From Bacillota bacterium (GTDB taxonomy: Bacteria > Bacillota > Clostridia > Peptostreptococcales > Anaerovoracaceae): 64,000 nucleotides of DNA. Each line of letters begins with the position of its first letter. The stretch's first letter is position 1. Shown here piece by piece: positions 1-5,919 of this stretch. Under the pieces are notes generated by a model. That model ran no database searches, was not told where the DNA came from, and worked only from the letters and a program-made list of their open reading frames with translations. Both the position numbers and the translations under genes were made by a program. Where the stretch lies: NCBI GenBank assembly GCA_016280485.1, contig JAEEGU010000051.1, forward strand, positions 136,327 to 200,326, written 5' to 3'.

Positions 1-659
1 CGGAAGAACGAGAATGTGGTCTTCTGCCCGTTTGGAGTCGTATAGAAAGAGCCTGCCTTTACTTCCTCCGCTGGGGCTGCATCGTCCACGTTCTCATACT
101 CCATATTGTTGCTGAAGCAAACGACCTGGAGCATATTGAAGAACTTCCGGTACTCCGGCTTTTCGAGGCGCTTATTCAACATACGCTCAAATTCGACCTG
201 GATGCCGCCTTCATTGTTTGGCTTCTTGACTTCAAGAAACGCAAGCGGGATTCCGTTGATCAAAACGGTAATGTCCGGGCGGAAGGAGCCACCCTTTTCC
301 CCCTCGGCGCCTTCTTTTCCGAAGGACAACTCAGCAACAATAGCAAAATCGTTGTTTGAAATATCTGTGAAGTCAATCAGTTTTATTCTATCTTGAGGGT
401 CAATCAGCCAGTTATAGAACGCCTGACCCATATCGTTGTTGCGGATTGTAACGTGGATATCATCCAGAATGGCTCCAATTTCAGCATCGGAAAAATCCCT
501 GCAGTTGATGCGTTCAATGGCAGGCTTGAAGCGGTTGATTGCAATTCTGGTTTCGGTATGTAAATCGATGTCCTTGAGCGACTGATACTCGTATTTATTC
601 CGCAAAAATTGAACTACTGCAGGAATTTTGACTCTTGTATCTTCGTTAAAAACCGGCAT
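1..659 (-). CDS. hsdR: Type I restriction enzyme R subunit, N-terminal part (partial)
   Basis: Reading from 659 toward the left edge gives 219 uninterrupted codons; the rest lies outside the window. The segment matches the HsdR N-terminal nuclease domain: FRPDITVLINGIPLAFLEVKK supplies the D and ExK of a PD-(D/E)xK site, and it is followed by the NNEGG and CFSNN-type segments usual in HsdR. HsdR is the translocase/endonuclease subunit of type I restriction. Two in-frame ATGs (659 and 671) are possible, and neither has a strong ribosome binding site. It lies downstream of the AcrVA2-type operon on the same strand. Whether HsdM and HsdS follow cannot be seen. Confidence 0.85.
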   Translation of the reverse strand, partial: MPVFNEDTRVKIPAVVQFLRNKYEYQSLKDIDLHTETRIAINRFKPAIERINCRDFSDAEIGAILDDIHVTIRNNDMGQAFYNWLIDPQDRIKLIDFTDISNNDFAIVAELSFGKEGAEGEKGGSFRPDITVLINGIPLAFLEVKKPNNEGGIQVEFERMLNKRLEKPEYRKFFNMLQVVCFSNNMEYENVDDAAPAEEVKAGSFYTTPNGQKTTFSFF

Positions 660-734
660 AGCAATTACCATCCAATCAACTAAATTTGAGAGAGATTTAC
701 TGCATTTTTCAAAGCAATTCTATGTACTGGCAAT

Positions 735-1091
735 TTATAGCGTAGGATATTTTGACTGAAGCGCATCCATAATCAACTTGGATAGATTCCCTCCGGCATA
801 TTTCTGAGCAAGAAGTTCCAGCATAGCACGCTCATTTGGCGTACACCTGAATCGGATCGTCTCACTTCTTGTTTCGCTTTCCGCGGTCTTTTGCTCCGGG
901 ATAAGCTCCCGCAATTTGGCTCGGTCTTCTTCGGATAGATCACCGGCTTCATCAACGGCAATCCGAATCAGTTTTTCAGCCCGGGACGCCGCCAAAGGGC
1001 TGCCTGAATCGATTGATTTGAGGATCTTGGCTGCTTCGGTAACACGCGATGTCTTGTCAATAAGCAGCAGCATAGCTTCTCGGTAAGTCAT
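735..1091 (-). CDS. Small protein with C-terminal ribbon-helix-helix-like segment (candidate operon regulator)
   Basis: A 118-residue protein. Its last ~45 residues (ETIRFRCTPNERAMLELLAQ, then NLSKLIMDAL) have the strand-helix-helix pattern of ribbon-helix-helix or MobC-like DNA-binding proteins; the N-terminal ~65 residues are charged helices. It is the third gene of the operon starting at 2702, and its ATG overlaps the previous stop as ATGA, with GGAGG upstream. From this position it could be the autoregulator of the anti-CRISPR operon (an Aca-like role) or a relaxosome accessory protein. The function is inferred, not shown. Confidence 0.6.
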   Translation of the reverse strand: MTYREAMLLLIDKTSRVTEAAKILKSIDSGSPLAASRAEKLIRIAVDEAGDLSEEDRAKLRELIPEQKTAESETRSETIRFRCTPNERAMLELLAQKYAGGNLSKLIMDALQSKYPTL

Positions 1092-1615
1092 TCATTGTCG
1101 CCTCCCGTAAGTGAAATCAAATGGTTCCTCCTAAGATCATCTGTGGTGTACCGTGCGTAAATCATATTGACTCTACCGTAGTATTCCTGCAAGCTCATTT
1201 CAGGCTGCTGATTTGCAGCATGAAGGAGCGTTACAGAAAGGTCATGGTCCAAGCCAATCAGCCGTTGCTGAAGTAAAATGCCGGTAGCAGCATCGATAAA
1301 CATGAAGTGCATGGCAATCCCTTGGCCCGGACCGGGTACAACGAGAGTCTTCGGCTCCAATCTGGAGTAATATGGCGCATCACACCAAGGGCCTGTTCCA
1401 AATCTAAAAATAAAGAATATGATATCATCGACCATAGCTAATTTAGCCTGAAAGACACCATTCTTGACTTCGCGTTTCTCGGATGCTGTTGGGTTCTGCA
1501 GCTTATAGAGAAGAAGTGCTCCTTCATCCGTCAGCGTAAAGCGGGTTTCATCATTACTGGGAGCGCAAACCTTCTCCCCTACCACTAATAAAGCTGGCTG
1601 CTTGAAATCGTCCAT
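1088..1615 (-). CDS. Uncharacterised protein of the AcrVA2-type operon
   Basis: A protein of about 175 residues that I do not recognise. It has no signal peptide or membrane segment and looks like a soluble mixed alpha/beta protein (the FMFIDAATGILLQQRLIGLD stretch near the middle). I chose the start at 1615 because GGAGG sits five bases before that ATG; an in-frame ATG at 1648 lacks such a site. It lies between the AcrVA2-like gene and the ribbon-helix-helix gene and overlaps the latter by 4 bases, so it is co-transcribed and probably shares the counter-defence or regulatory role. It could be another inhibitor or an accessory factor. Confidence 0.55.
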   Translation of the reverse strand: MDDFKQPALLVVGEKVCAPSNDETRFTLTDEGALLLYKLQNPTASEKREVKNGVFQAKLAMVDDIIFFIFRFGTGPWCDAPYYSRLEPKTLVVPGPGQGIAMHFMFIDAATGILLQQRLIGLDHDLSVTLLHAANQQPEMSLQEYYGRVNMIYARYTTDDLRRNHLISLTGGDNE

Positions 1616-1652
1616 AATAACCTCCGTGTTCTCTGCGGCATTTGACATGAAA

Positions 1653-2702
1653 TCATTTCACAGGGACTTGTAAAACAACGTCTTTTGGGGCGTCGTCCGC
1701 ATGGATAAATGTCGGCGAAGTCCATTTTAACAGCAAAGATCGCTCACCGTCTCTTGGCCCCGCCCAATAATGATGCCAGTGTCCGCGTCTGCTGTGCGGC
1801 CGCTTCGCGCTTCCTGTTCCTGGAGTCTCAGGTGACTTAACGTAAATTGCTTTGGGCTGTGTTGCATGGCGAATAGCTGCGCCCAGTCGGACGCCAACAT
1901 CAAAGGCTGCAACATCTGACGCCTTCGATTCCTTCTTCATTTTCCGTTGCTTTTCAGAACCCTGTATCTCGATTTTGGGTTTTTGACGGGTCTCTATCTC
2001 CGCGTTCGTCGCACAGAGATAAAGCGTAAGCTGGAGTGGCCGCAAAATGAGCTGCGTCATATCCTTCATGACAGCTTCTAAAACATCTGGAGGAACCTTT
2101 GATTGGTCTACGTATTCTCTGAAGTTGATTCTGGTTGTTTTCTTTGTGTCCTCCAGACAATCGCCCAAAGTAGCACCAGGGAGTAAATGTATGGAAAACG
2201 GCATGGTATTGTCCATGCCATTATCGAGAGTTTGGATTCGCAGCTCAAGCGTCTCCCTGTTCAGATCCTTTTCGATCCATGCAAAGAAACCATCAATCGT
2301 TTGCCTCATATCAGGGGCCTTGATATATACGCATGGGTAAGGCAAACGCAATAAAACCTCCCAGGGCAGAGTTTGCTCCTCGTCCATGTCGTCAGCTTGC
2401 TCATAAAGCATAGCGGCAAGATCTGCGTCAAAATCGTAAATAACCGGCGTTTGCCTCCATAAATAACAAGCGGTAATCGCCGGCGAAAGTTGGGCCGCGT
2501 CCATATCTGTTGCCTTGTGGACTTCAATCAGGTAGGTATATGCTGCAGAAATTGGCAGTTCGCATCTTGGATCATAATCCGGCATATTGCGCCAAGTCTG
2601 CTGAAGATTACTCAGTTGTTCATAAATGCCAGGAATGTCATGGCTAAGACTTCGAATTAAACGCAAAGGAGTCTCTTTATCAGTAAGTTTTCGCTCCGCC
2701 AT
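1653..2702 (-). CDS. AcrVA2-family anti-CRISPR protein (homologue)
   Basis: A 349-residue protein. Its C-terminal part (residues ~300-340) contains RPHSRRGHWHHYWAG followed by LLLKWTSPTFIHA, closely resembling the C-terminus of Moraxella AcrVA2 as I remember it (RPHIRRGHWHGYWQG, then a VRWQPAVFV-type strand). The mid-protein LPYPCVYIK segment and VGVRLGAAIR also match by position. AcrVA2 blocks Cas12a by acting on its nascent chain and mRNA. This is the first gene of a three-gene operon with its own consensus promoter at 2753-2781. The start ATG at 2702 follows AGAGGT. The homology is judged by eye; Cas12a as the target is an inference. Confidence 0.75.
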   Translation of the reverse strand: MAERKLTDKETPLRLIRSLSHDIPGIYEQLSNLQQTWRNMPDYDPRCELPISAAYTYLIEVHKATDMDAAQLSPAITACYLWRQTPVIYDFDADLAAMLYEQADDMDEEQTLPWEVLLRLPYPCVYIKAPDMRQTIDGFFAWIEKDLNRETLELRIQTLDNGMDNTMPFSIHLLPGATLGDCLEDTKKTTRINFREYVDQSKVPPDVLEAVMKDMTQLILRPLQLTLYLCATNAEIETRQKPKIEIQGSEKQRKMKKESKASDVAAFDVGVRLGAAIRHATQPKAIYVKSPETPGTGSAKRPHSRRGHWHHYWAGPRDGERSLLLKWTSPTFIHADDAPKDVVLQVPVK

Positions 2703-2752
2703 TACATGACCTCTTTCATTTTTTGAAAAAAACTATTTATCCAAACAACTAC

Positions 2753-2796
2753 AGTATACCAATGTGTAGCCATATTGTCAAGCGATTGTGGCTACA
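2753..2796 (-). promoter_or_regulatory. Anti-CRISPR operon promoter with inverted-repeat operator
   Basis: On the minus strand TTGACA (2781-2776) and TATACT (2758-2753) are separated by exactly 17 bp, a consensus sigma-A promoter about 50 bp before the AcrVA2-like start. A perfect 8-bp inverted repeat, TGTAGCCA (2765-2772) and TGGCTACA (2789-2796), straddles the -35 box with a 16-bp spacer. This position suits a repressor, plausibly the ribbon-helix-helix protein encoded in the same operon. Confidence 0.75.
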
Positions 2797-2849
2797 AAAC
2801 GGCAAAATAAACAGCAATCTATCCTTGCCTAATCTCTATATTTTAGACA

Positions 2850-2880
2850 GAAAACTCCCAGACGTTTTCACGCCTGGGAG
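2850..2880 (-). terminator. Intrinsic terminator at the end of the tRNA-like RNA cluster
   Basis: Minus-strand stem CTCCCAGGCG / CGTCTGGGAG (10 bp with one G-T pair, 6-nt loop) followed by TTTTCTGTC. It closes transcription coming from the structured RNA region at 2890-3570 and insulates the AcrVA2-type promoter. Confidence 0.8.
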
Positions 2881-2891
2881 GATGATTGTAC

Positions 2892-3089
2892 TCTTTCGGG
2901 CTGAGATTTGCACTCAGCATGATCCGCCCAGGAAGACGGACCTGGCGCGGGAGCGGCCCGCTTACCTGCGTCTACTGTTGCATTCCGGCTTAAATGGCCG
3001 GCGCATTGCGCAATACTGCTTTACCACGGTTCTTCTCACAACAGCAAGGTTGATCTCGAAGCGACCGTGTCTATTCCGCCACCGAAAGA
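2892..3089 (-). ncRNA. Oversized tRNA-like RNA (Leu-like 5' end, T-arm-like 3' end)
   Basis: Minus-strand ends pair as an acceptor-like stem (TCTTTCGG near 3089-3082 with CCGAAAGA near 2899-2892). The 5' stem runs into TGGCGGAATAGACACG, typical of positions 8-22 of class II (Leu-type) tRNAs. The 3' stem is preceded by a T-arm-like hairpin (GCTGAG, loop TGCAAAT, CTCAGC). The ~198-nt length is far above the ~85 nt of tRNA-Leu; the interior holds further hairpins, including CCGGC / GCCGG around CATTTAA. It could be a tRNA with an insertion, a tRNA mimic or a decayed gene. Confidence 0.4.
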
Positions 3090-3090
3090 T

Positions 3091-3158
3091 TGTTGCGCAG
3101 CGGTGGATTTGAACCACATTAGGCCCGGGAGTCCTGCGGAAACTCTGTCCTGCTGCAC
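3091..3158 (-). ncRNA. Short tRNA-like RNA with Gly(CCC)-like anticodon loop
   Basis: The minus strand shows a complete 7-bp acceptor (GTGCAGC with GCTGCGC, one G-T pair). A T-arm (TGTGG, loop TTCAAAT, CCACC; one mismatch at the base) abuts it, then A and ACA where CCA is expected. Only 33 nt lie between acceptor and T-arm, against about 41 in a normal tRNA, leaving a reduced D-arm. The central loop CTCCCGG would present anticodon CCC, but only three of its five stem pairs form. It begins one base after the preceding tRNA-like unit. Confidence 0.45.
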
Positions 3159-3172
3159 AATTTTTTTGAAAT

Positions 3173-3245
3173 GCCCGGTTTTGCACCTTGCGCCGGCAGG
3201 ATTTGAACCTGCCGGCTCAGGGACTCGAACCCCTCTGCACCGGGC
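3173..3245 (-). ncRNA. 73-nt tRNA-sized RNA with two T-arm-like hairpins
   Basis: A 7-bp acceptor-like stem (GCCCGGT at 3245-3239 with ACCGGGC at 3179-3173) encloses exactly a tRNA-length RNA. Inside are two hairpins with T-loop consensus: AGGG with loop GTTCGAGT, and a 9-bp stem GCCGGCAGG with loop TTCAAAT (3192-3216). No ordinary D-arm or anticodon arm is enclosed. A hairpin with a possible GGG anticodon loop (GCCGT, loop GTGGGAC, ACGGC) lies just outside on the 5' side. Confidence 0.4.
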
Positions 3246-3267
3246 GCCGTGTCCCACACGGCAACGT

Positions 3268-3410
3268 ACTCCCCGCTTTGAACGATTCATAGTCGTCCTC
3301 AGCTTCGCTGTCGTTGCATCGCCCCGTTCCGCGGTTGGGACCGCTCTTCGAACAGTTACCTGGCACTGGTTCATCCCCGATGGCCGGCGGGTGTGTCGCT
3401 TACGGGGAGT
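3268..3410 (-). ncRNA. Structured RNA segment closed by an 8-bp long-range stem
   Basis: ACTCCCCG (minus strand, 3410-3403) can pair with CGGGGAGT (3275-3268), closing a 143-nt region rich in short GC hairpins such as GCGGT / ACCGC. T-loop-like TTCGAA and TTCAAA words occur inside, but I cannot fold it into a cloverleaf. It sits between the CCA-ending tRNA-like gene and the 73-nt unit and looks part of the same transcript. Confidence 0.3.
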
Positions 3411-3432
3411 GCGTTGTTTTGCCCTTTCGGGC

Positions 3433-3517
3433 TGGCGCCGGTAGGTGGAATCGAACCACCGGCTTACCGCATTTGCGTATTGCAAATCAGATGCTCTACC
3501 TGCTGAGCTATACCAGC
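3433..3517 (-). tRNA. tRNA-like gene with encoded CCA but a rebuilt anticodon arm
   Basis: The minus strand has a 7-bp acceptor (GCTGGTA / TACCGGC), TA, a canonical D-arm (GCTC AGCAGGTA GAGC), a perfect T-arm (GGTGG, loop TTCGATT, CCACC), discriminator G and genomic CCA. The sequence starts like tRNA-Thr(TGT). However, the 5' anticodon-stem strand TCTGA has no partner TCAGA: the loop TTTGCAA (nominal anticodon TGC) is followed by a 9-10-nt longer stretch that refolds as ATTTGC / GCAAAT around AATAC. Its ability to decode is therefore doubtful. Decoy, specialised tRNA or pseudogene are all possible. Confidence 0.55.
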
Positions 3518-3570
3518 GTGATCATAGGCTTTCCGCTTTATCACATCGCATGGGTTTATCTTTTTGCGTC

Positions 3571-3598
3571 GAAAAGGGGCGTAGACTCTACGCCCCTT
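3571..3598 (-). terminator. Intrinsic terminator of the candidate small RNA
   Basis: Minus-strand hairpin GGGGCGTA, loop GAGTC, TACGCCCC, followed by TTTTC. It lies about 155 bp after the consensus promoter at 3758-3786 and just before the tRNA-like units, so it probably ends a short RNA. Confidence 0.7.
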
Positions 3599-3751
3599 CC
3601 CGGCCGATGGAATGTGGTACACGGATGTTGGCCCCCGCTTTGGGAATTTCACCCATGCGGACGCGCCGCCCTTGGCCAATGCGGCGCCATTAAGAAGGAG
3701 GAGAAAAAATGAAGAAAGCACACGGTTCAGGAATGGCAGGATCTTTCCTGT
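3571..3751 (-). ncRNA. Candidate small RNA with anti-Shine-Dalgarno tract
   Basis: A consensus promoter (3786-3758) and an intrinsic terminator (3598-3571) define a ~180-nt minus-strand RNA without a convincing reading frame. It carries a small 5' hairpin (CAGGA / TCCTG), then the unpaired pyrimidine tract TTTTTTCTCCTCCTTCTT (about 3691-3708) complementary to AAGGAGGAG ribosome binding sites, then a GCGCCGC / GCGGCGC hairpin. C/U-rich tracts of this kind are used by Gram-positive regulatory RNAs to block translation starts. On the other strand the same tract would be a ribosome binding site for a 14-codon frame (3709-3753), so the orientation needs RNA data. Confidence 0.5.
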
Positions 3752-3757
3752 GATTAT

Positions 3758-3843
3758 ATTATATAATACATATATTTTTCTGTCAACTCTGAGCGAGCTT
3801 TTTCTTTTTCAGAGTTGACTTTTTATTTCTAATGCTATATGCT
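3758..3843. promoter_or_regulatory. Divergent promoter pair sharing an inverted repeat
   Basis: Minus strand: TTGACA (3786-3781), 17 bp, TATAAT (3763-3758), facing the small RNA. Plus strand: TTGACT (3815-3820), 17 bp, TATGCT (3838-3843), facing the 59-residue Cys-rich protein. The two -35 boxes lie in an 11-bp perfect inverted repeat, GTCAACTCTGA (3782-3792) and TCAGAGTTGAC (3809-3819). One dimeric regulator could therefore control both directions. Confidence 0.75.
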
Positions 3844-3905
3844 AAACATGAAAGTAGGTTGATGACGGATCTAAATGTTTTTCAGCTTCACGAGGAGGAA
3901 TGTAC

Positions 3906-4085
3906 ATGAAAATAATTATGCCGGATGGATCTCCAATGCTTCTTCCTGAAGAAGCGGAATGTCTTTGCTCGGGTGATTCACCGGAACGGATGCACGATTG
4001 TCCGATGTCCATGTTTGATGATTGGGGCAACACCTGCATCCCGCTCAAGTGTCCGCATTATCGAAACCCAGAGAATCTTCAATAA
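3906..4085 (+). CDS. Small Cys-rich protein, unknown function
   Basis: A 59-residue protein with five cysteines (CLC, DC, TC, KC spacing) and an acidic centre; a small metal-binding fold is possible. The ATG at 3906 is preferred because GAGGAGG lies 7 bases before it; the in-frame ATG at 3900 is too close to that site. It is one of only two short plus-strand genes in an otherwise minus-strand element, has its own promoter (3815-3843), and ends at a strong terminator. I do not recognise the family. Confidence 0.65.
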   Translation: MKIIMPDGSPMLLPEEAECLCSGDSPERMHDCPMSMFDDWGNTCIPLKCPHYRNPENLQ

Positions 4086-4087
4086 AA

Positions 4088-4126
4088 ATCAGCCGGAAAG
4101 AACTTCTCCTTTCCGGCTGATTTTTC
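4088..4126. terminator. Bidirectional intrinsic terminator
   Basis: Perfect 13-bp stem (ATCAGCCGGAAAG / CTTTCCGGCTGAT) with A-rich and T-rich flanks, between the convergent Cys-rich gene and the DUF2325-type gene. Confidence 0.9.
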
Positions 4127-4144
4127 TATTACACGGTCTTTTTC

Positions 4145-5848
4145 CTATTTCTCCGGTTCTATTTCAAGGGCATCGATCTCCCGGAGGATTTCGTATAACT
4201 GCCGCGAGCAGTTTTCAACGCCGGCTTTTTCAAAGTAATGAACCGTAATCCCGCTCTTTTCGGCGATTGACTTTACAGAACCGTAGCTGCTGTGGGAAAT
4301 GGCGTTTGGCTGGAAAATGATAATATCCGCCGTTGAAGCCGCACTGTAGTTGTAGGATTCTCTGTCATAGAGAAACGTGCAATCCGGGAACCGCTGCCGC
4401 ATCGGAGCTGCCCACGTCGCATGGCCGCCATATATGACGACCTTCCTATTCGATCTGACGGGAAAAACAATCTTATCTTCTCCCGGATCATCTGCTTCTT
4501 CCTCGCCTTCCTCCGCGGGAGGCAGCAGCTCTTCCAACGCTTTGCACTCACGACGCAGCGCCTTAATGTCTTCGGCCATTTGCTCCTTCTCAGCGGCCAG
4601 TCGTGAAATTTCCTCTTTTGCGATCGAAAGTTCCCTTTGCGCTGCCTGTGCTTCCTTGCTTGCGTCCGTTGCCTTCCGCTCCGCGGCCGCAATCCTCTGA
4701 TCTGCCTCTTTCTGTATTTGTCCGGAGGTTTTCACGGTCTGTTTCAGTTCGAGCAATTCCCCAAGGCAAGCGTCTTTAATCATCGTATTGATGCGAGCCA
4801 CGGACCATATGATTTTCTCGTTAAAATAGATACTGTCTTCATCGAAGAATTTTTCTTCACAGCGGGAGTATATGTAACAGGAGTGAAATTTCGCAAGGTA
4901 AATCCAGAACAGCGATCTCTGCGAGATACCAAGGGCAGGAACGGCTCCAAACAGATAATACAGGTTATCTAACGCTTCAAAATGTTCGATGCACTTTTTG
5001 AGTCTTTTATCGGTTTCTTCCTGGGACATTTTCAGCGTGTTCTGGATTACTGCAAAGCCTGGATTTTGGTGTTTAATCAGGTCTTCAGGGTAAATTGCTT
5101 TTGTAGTTTGACCGTATTGGCTATTAGGGTCCTTAAAGAAACGATCCTGAAATTCTCTTTTGAAATACTGCCGCTCTATTTTGATTCGCTTGCAGAAATC
5201 GTACACGAGATAAACGTACAGATGGGTCATTGCTTCCGCGAATTTTTCTCGCGTATTTTTGTTTTGCAAGGTCTCGAAGGAAAGCAGCGTAGCAAGGCTT
5301 GCGGACGTTCTCGGTAGCTTTGCTGCTTTTGGGCTTAGGTGCAGGTATTCTACAATCAGGGAAGGAATCGTGTAATGGAATTCTTTTTTCAGGTTTTGTG
5401 GGCTCTCTCCGCCCGACAACACTTCACTTATGATCGTAGTGAAATTAGACCTTTTATCCTTTTCTGAAGCCTTTATCAGCCGGTCTTTATAATCCTCAAA
5501 GGAATCCTCTAATTCCTGGCATAGTAGATCCAGGTATATTGCGATTGAAACTTCCTGGTTTGGTTTGGAGATAAGCTCCCAAGCTCCGATATTGCGCAGC
5601 GGTATTCCGAGCAGCAGTCTGGAGGCGTCAGTGAAGTCCTTTCCGTACTTCTCAAAACATTCCTTCTTCCAGAAGTTGTAGCTTTCTTTGATGTGTTCAG
5701 AGCAGTCCTTCAGCCACACGGGATCGATCGCATCTGACAGGCTTGGCTTTTTTGTTTCGACTGCGAGCTTCAAGGTAATCTGGGATATTTCTGTCCAAAA
5801 GCTCGAAATCTGTCGTGACCGGTAATCATGCTTTTTCTTTTTTGCCAC
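4145..5848 (-). CDS. DUF2325-type protein with large N-terminal region and coiled coil
   Basis: A 567-residue protein starting at a GTG behind AAAGGAGA. Residues ~1-360 form a helical region I do not recognise. Residues ~370-440 (EADQRIAAAERKATDASKEA and on) are a long coiled coil. Residues ~470-560 contain VVIYGGHATW and IIIFQPNAISHSSY, the pattern of DUF2325, a small Rossmann-like domain. It is the last of three minus-strand genes (7881 to 4145) that include an Mrr-type nuclease, so a role in defence is possible. Unusually, the domain is fused behind a long sensor-like region. Confidence 0.6.
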   Translation of the reverse strand: MAKKKKHDYRSRQISSFWTEISQITLKLAVETKKPSLSDAIDPVWLKDCSEHIKESYNFWKKECFEKYGKDFTDASRLLLGIPLRNIGAWELISKPNQEVSIAIYLDLLCQELEDSFEDYKDRLIKASEKDKRSNFTTIISEVLSGGESPQNLKKEFHYTIPSLIVEYLHLSPKAAKLPRTSASLATLLSFETLQNKNTREKFAEAMTHLYVYLVYDFCKRIKIERQYFKREFQDRFFKDPNSQYGQTTKAIYPEDLIKHQNPGFAVIQNTLKMSQEETDKRLKKCIEHFEALDNLYYLFGAVPALGISQRSLFWIYLAKFHSCYIYSRCEEKFFDEDSIYFNEKIIWSVARINTMIKDACLGELLELKQTVKTSGQIQKEADQRIAAAERKATDASKEAQAAQRELSIAKEEISRLAAEKEQMAEDIKALRRECKALEELLPPAEEGEEEADDPGEDKIVFPVRSNRKVVIYGGHATWAAPMRQRFPDCTFLYDRESYNYSAASTADIIIFQPNAISHSSYGSVKSIAEKSGITVHYFEKAGVENCSRQLYEILREIDALEIEPEK

Positions 5849-5919
5849 CGCTTTTATCTCCTTTCTCTCGTACTGCCGGCAGCGGAATGAGAATCTTTGC
5901 GCCTCCTATGAAAACCTCT

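Noticed and set aside
3709..3753. A 14-codon plus-strand peptide (MKKAHGSGMAGSFL) with a strong ribosome binding site
   Set aside because: No plus-strand promoter is visible and it lies antisense to a candidate small RNA that has both promoter and terminator. Kept only as the alternative reading.
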